Source: Promicromonospora sukumoe 327MFSha3.1 (GTDB taxonomy: Bacteria > Actinomycetota > Actinomycetes > Actinomycetales > Cellulomonadaceae). From it: a stretch of 64,000 nucleotides of DNA. Both the position numbers and the translations under genes were made by a program. The notes beneath the pieces are model-generated. The model searched no databases and was not told the origin of the DNA. It was given only the letters and a program-made list of their open reading frames with translations. This document shows, piece by piece, positions 60,994-64,000 of this stretch (its first letter is position 1; each line of letters opens with the position of its first letter). The DNA lies in assembly GCF_000385135.1 (NCBI RefSeq), contig NZ_ARQM01000018.1, positions 62,001 to 126,000 on the forward strand, given 5' to 3'.

Positions 60994-62706
60994 GTGAAGC
61001 ACCACCGGATAACGACGGCAGTCATCGCCGTCGCCACGACGTTCGCGCTCGCCGCGTGCGGCGGCGGCGGCCAGAACCCCTCCGCCTCCTCGGGGGCCGG
61101 CGGGTTCGACGCAGAGCCCGCCGAGGGCGGCACCGTCCACGTGCTGCAGAACGCCGACTTCTCCTACCTGGACCCGGCCCGCGGCTGGGACGGCGGCGTG
61201 AACAACTTCTACCGGCTCGTCTACCGCCAGCTCACGACGTCCGCGCCGGGCTCGGCCGACGACCCGACCGCGATCGTGCCGGACCTGGCCGAGTCCCTGG
61301 GCGAGGTGTCCGACGACGGCCTGACCTGGACCTACACGCTCAAGGACGGGCTGAAGTTCGAGAACGGCGACCCGATCACGTCCGCCGAGGTCAAGTTCGG
61401 CGTCTCGCGGGCCTGGGACCCGGAGGTCGGCATCGGCTCCCCGTACCTCAAGCAGGTGATCGACGCCCCCGAGGACTACGAGGGTCCCTACAAGACCGGT
61501 GACCTGCCGACCATCGAGACCCCGGACGAGAAGACGATCGTCTTCCACCTGAAGAAGCCGTTCCCCGAGTTCGACGCCGTCGTCTCCCAGGTCAACGCGA
61601 CCCCGTTCCCCGAGGGCAGCGGCGCCGGCGACGAGTTCATCCACGAGATCGTCGCCTCCGGCCCCTACAAGCTGGCCGAGTACGTGCCGGGCAGCACCAT
61701 CAAGCTGACACGCAACGAGAGCTGGGACGCCGCGACCGACGAGGTGCGCGCCGCCAAGCCGGACGGCTGGGAGTTCACCATCGGCCTCGACCCGGCCACC
61801 ATCGACGAGCGCCTCATCGCCGGGCAGGGCACTGACGTCAACGCGATCGCCGGCATCATCCAGCCGGCCACGCTCCCCCGCCTGCAGACGCCGCGGCTCC
61901 AGGAGCGCGTGCTGCAGTTCGACGGCATCTGCACCACCTACATGGGCCTGAACACCACCAAGAAGCCGCTCGACGACGTACGGGTGCGCCAGGCGATCAG
62001 CTACGCCATCGACCGTAGCGCCATCGTGAACGCGAGCGGCGGCACGCAGCTCGGCGCCCAGTCCACGACGATCATCCCGCCGGCGGTCGCCGGTCACAAG
62101 GACTTCGACCTGTACCCGTCGGAGGGCGGCACGGGCGACGTCGAGGCCGCGAAGAAGCTGCTCGACGAGGCCGGCCTGTCCGACGGGTTCACCCTGACCC
62201 TCGACATCCGCTCGCAGGAGTCGATGCAGGCCCAGGCCGAGTCGGTCCAGCAGTCGCTCGAGCGCATCGGCATCACCGTCGAGCTCAACCTGATCGACAC
62301 CTCCACGTACTACGAGACCATCGGCACCCCGTCGCAGCAGCACGACGCCGCCATCACCGGCTGGTGCCCGGACTGGGCCTCGTCGGCGGCCACCTTCATC
62401 CCGCCGCTGTTCGACGGCCGCAACATCTACGAGAAGGGCAACAACAACCTCGCCCAGCTGAACGACGACGACGTCAACGCCCGGATCGACGAGATCGGGG
62501 CCATGACCGACATCGCCGCGGCGAACGAGCAGTGGGGCGCCCTCGACGAGGAGATCCTCGAGCTGGCGCCGATCGTCCCGCTGATGGTCGCCAAGACGGT
62601 GCTGCTGCCGGGTGAGAACGTCACCGGGCTGTACTCCTCGGCGAACGCCGCGAGCGGCGGCATCGACTACGTCGGTGTCGGCCTCAAGGACCCAGAGAAG
62701 GGCTGA
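60994..62706 (+). CDS. ABC transporter substrate-binding lipoprotein, family 5
   Basis: A 570-residue lipoprotein with lipobox LAAC (residues 19-22) and the SBP-5 landmarks DFSYLDPARGWDGGVNNFYR, YTLKDGLKFENGDPITSAEV and RVRQAISYAIDRSAIVNASG. Members bind peptides, or amino-acid derivatives in catabolic operons. GTG 60994 has GAGAGG. It is divergent from the hydroxyproline genes, so hydroxyproline or collagen-derived peptides are likely substrates. Confidence 0.93.
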   Translation: MKHHRITTAVIAVATTFALAACGGGGQNPSASSGAGGFDAEPAEGGTVHVLQNADFSYLDPARGWDGGVNNFYRLVYRQLTTSAPGSADDPTAIVPDLAESLGEVSDDGLTWTYTLKDGLKFENGDPITSAEVKFGVSRAWDPEVGIGSPYLKQVIDAPEDYEGPYKTGDLPTIETPDEKTIVFHLKKPFPEFDAVVSQVNATPFPEGSGAGDEFIHEIVASGPYKLAEYVPGSTIKLTRNESWDAATDEVRAAKPDGWEFTIGLDPATIDERLIAGQGTDVNAIAGIIQPATLPRLQTPRLQERVLQFDGICTTYMGLNTTKKPLDDVRVRQAISYAIDRSAIVNASGGTQLGAQSTTIIPPAVAGHKDFDLYPSEGGTGDVEAAKKLLDEAGLSDGFTLTLDIRSQESMQAQAESVQQSLERIGITVELNLIDTSTYYETIGTPSQQHDAAITGWCPDWASSAATFIPPLFDGRNIYEKGNNNLAQLNDDDVNARIDEIGAMTDIAAANEQWGALDEEILELAPIVPLMVAKTVLLPGENVTGLYSSANAASGGIDYVGVGLKDPEKG

Positions 62707-62709
62707 TCC

Positions 62710-63699
62710 ATGACGTCCACCCCGACTGACCTCACGGCCGCCCAGGCCGTGGCAGCCGGGTCCGGCGACACCCCCGAGGCGCCGGCGGCACCAGCCGCCG
62801 GCGCCCTCCGGGCGGGTGCCGGCGGTACCTGGCAGGCCCTGCGCCGCGACGTCGGCGCGATGCTCGGCCTCGGCTACATCGTGCTCGTCACGCTCGTCGC
62901 GATCTTCGCGCCCGTCCTGACCGCCATCAGCGGCTGGACCCCGTACGAGTTCGACCAGACCGCGATCGACCCCAACCTCGGCGGCATGCCGATCGGCCCG
63001 TGGGGCGGCGTCAGCGCCGAGCACTGGTTCGGCGTCGAACCGGGCAGCGGCCGCGACATCTTCGCGCGCATCGTCTACGGCGCGCGGGTCTCCATGAGCA
63101 TCGCGCTGTCCGCCACCGCGCTGACCACCGTGCTGGGCGTCTCGCTCGGGCTCGTGGCCGGCTACTTCGGCGGCCGCGTCGACCTCGTGATCTCGCGAGT
63201 CATGGACTTCCTCATGGCGTTCCCCGCGCTCATCTTCATGATCGCGGTGCTCTCGGCGCTGCCCGCGGGCAACCGGTCCACGCTGCTGGTGGTCGTGATC
63301 TCCGTGTTCGGCTGGCCCTACCTGGCGCGCATCGTGCGCGGGCAGACCATGTCGCTCGCGCAGCGGGAGTTCGTCGAGGCCGCCCGGGCTGCCGGGGCGA
63401 GCGGCACGCGCATCGTGTTCCGCGAGATCCTGCCCAACCTGCGCTCCACGATCATCGTGATGGCCACCCTCGCCGTGCCCGGCTACGTCGGCACCGAGGC
63501 CGGCCTGTCCTTCCTCGGCGTCGGCGTCGTACCGCCCGAGCCGAGCTGGGGCCAGATGATCGCCGCGTCCGTGAAGTGGTACGCCGTCGACCCCGCGTAC
63601 TTCGTCTTCCCCGGCGTCTTCCTGTTCCTGCTCGTGCTCTCGTTCACCGTGCTCGGCGACCGACTGCGCGCCGTCGTCGACGCCCAGGAGGGCCGCTGA
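62710..63699 (+). CDS. ABC transporter permease, DppC type
   Basis: A 329-residue inner-membrane protein with an N-terminal linker, six helices and the EAA loop EFVEAARAAGASGTRIVFRE. The GSDxxGRDIF-like stretch reads PGSGRDIFARIVYGARVS. It starts 3 bases after the lipoprotein and its stop overlaps the next ATG (TGATG). Confidence 0.93.
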   Translation: MTSTPTDLTAAQAVAAGSGDTPEAPAAPAAGALRAGAGGTWQALRRDVGAMLGLGYIVLVTLVAIFAPVLTAISGWTPYEFDQTAIDPNLGGMPIGPWGGVSAEHWFGVEPGSGRDIFARIVYGARVSMSIALSATALTTVLGVSLGLVAGYFGGRVDLVISRVMDFLMAFPALIFMIAVLSALPAGNRSTLLVVVISVFGWPYLARIVRGQTMSLAQREFVEAARAAGASGTRIVFREILPNLRSTIIVMATLAVPGYVGTEAGLSFLGVGVVPPEPSWGQMIAASVKWYAVDPAYFVFPGVFLFLLVLSFTVLGDRLRAVVDAQEGR

Positions 63700-64000
63700 T
63701 GCCCCGGTTCCTGATCACCCGAGTCGCCTCCGGCCTCGGCGTGCTGCTGCTGGTCTGCCTGTTCACGTACCTGGTCTTCTTCGCGCTGTCGCCGGACCCG
63801 GCGGTGCAGATCTGCGGCAAGAACTGCACGCCGGAGGTCATCGACCAGATCCGCGGCAACCTCGGGCTGGACCAGCCGTTCTGGACGCAGTTCTTCCACT
63901 TCGTCGTCGGCATCTTCGCGGGTCGCACGTACGGCGAGGGGGTCGGCGCCGTCGAGTGCGCGGCGCCCTGCCTCGGCTACTCCTTCCAGTCCAGCCAGGC
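63699..64000 (+). CDS. ABC transporter permease, DppB type (partial)
   Basis: The first ~100 residues are visible: MPRFLITRVASGLGVLLLVC at the start, then a membrane helix and GNLGLDQPFWTQFFHFVVG, the typical DppB N-terminus (LGLDQP). An outside loop with four Cys follows (ICGKNCTPEV, VECAAPC). The gene runs off the right edge. The C-before-B order is the reverse of many dpp operons. Confidence 0.9.
   Translation, partial: MPRFLITRVASGLGVLLLVCLFTYLVFFALSPDPAVQICGKNCTPEVIDQIRGNLGLDQPFWTQFFHFVVGIFAGRTYGEGVGAVECAAPCLGYSFQSSQ

Overview
The window is very GC-rich, with frequent GTG starts, GTGA/ATGA gene overlaps, exosortase- and LAxTG-type surface proteins and large LuxR regulators. This points to a high-GC Gram-positive actinobacterium. 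A cellulolytic soil Micrococcales (Promicromonosporaceae/Cellulomonadaceae-like) is my inference from gene content, not a proven placement. No rRNA, tRNA, phage, insertion sequence or CRISPR array is evident.

Region by region. 1-0.7 kb: start of a His-rich CopB-type metal ATPase behind a CsoR-like operator. 1-8 kb: a large LuxR regulator, a sigma factor fused to an anti-sigma-like finger, a membrane segment and a long extracytoplasmic part, a hypothetical protein and a second sigma factor. The two sigma genes share an upstream motif. 8-11 kb: Kup potassium transporter and an SDR oxidoreductase. 11-22.5 kb: a surface-protein and glycan island with two exosortase-family proteins, three secreted proteins ending in a proline motif/helix/Arg tail, a tiny LAQTG protein, an acyltransferase-SGNH protein, a processive-type GT2, a polytopic membrane protein and WecB. 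It carries several unusual palindromes. 22.5-26 kb: MFS/TetR and HxlR/FMN-reductase divergent pairs. 26-29.6 kb: copZ, a copper-binding-like membrane protein and copA under two CsoR-like operators. 29.6-38.6 kb: small enzymes, a 2019-residue repeat adhesin, a fragment resembling the nuclease domain of type ISP restriction enzymes, and a hypothetical protein. 38.6-46 kb: a choice-of-anchor-G-like LAxTG adhesin with nine Ig-like repeats, divergent from an AAA/LuxR regulator. 46-52.5 kb: RND efflux pump/MarR, WYL regulator/VOC protein, epoxide hydrolase. 52.5-53.3 kb: a non-coding array of short motifs arranged as a giant inverted repeat. 53.3-64 kb: a complete trans-4-hydroxy-L-proline catabolic operon, its GntR regulator and a divergent peptide/amino-acid-type ABC importer that runs off the right edge.

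The most interesting part is the 11-22.5 kb island. Two complete exosortase active sites (Cys, Arg, His) lie next to matching candidate substrates and to genes that could make or modify a lipid-linked or exported glycan. This suggests a dedicated cell-surface display system in a Gram-positive. The 52.5-53.3 kb array and the sigma/anti-sigma fusion are the next most unusual items.
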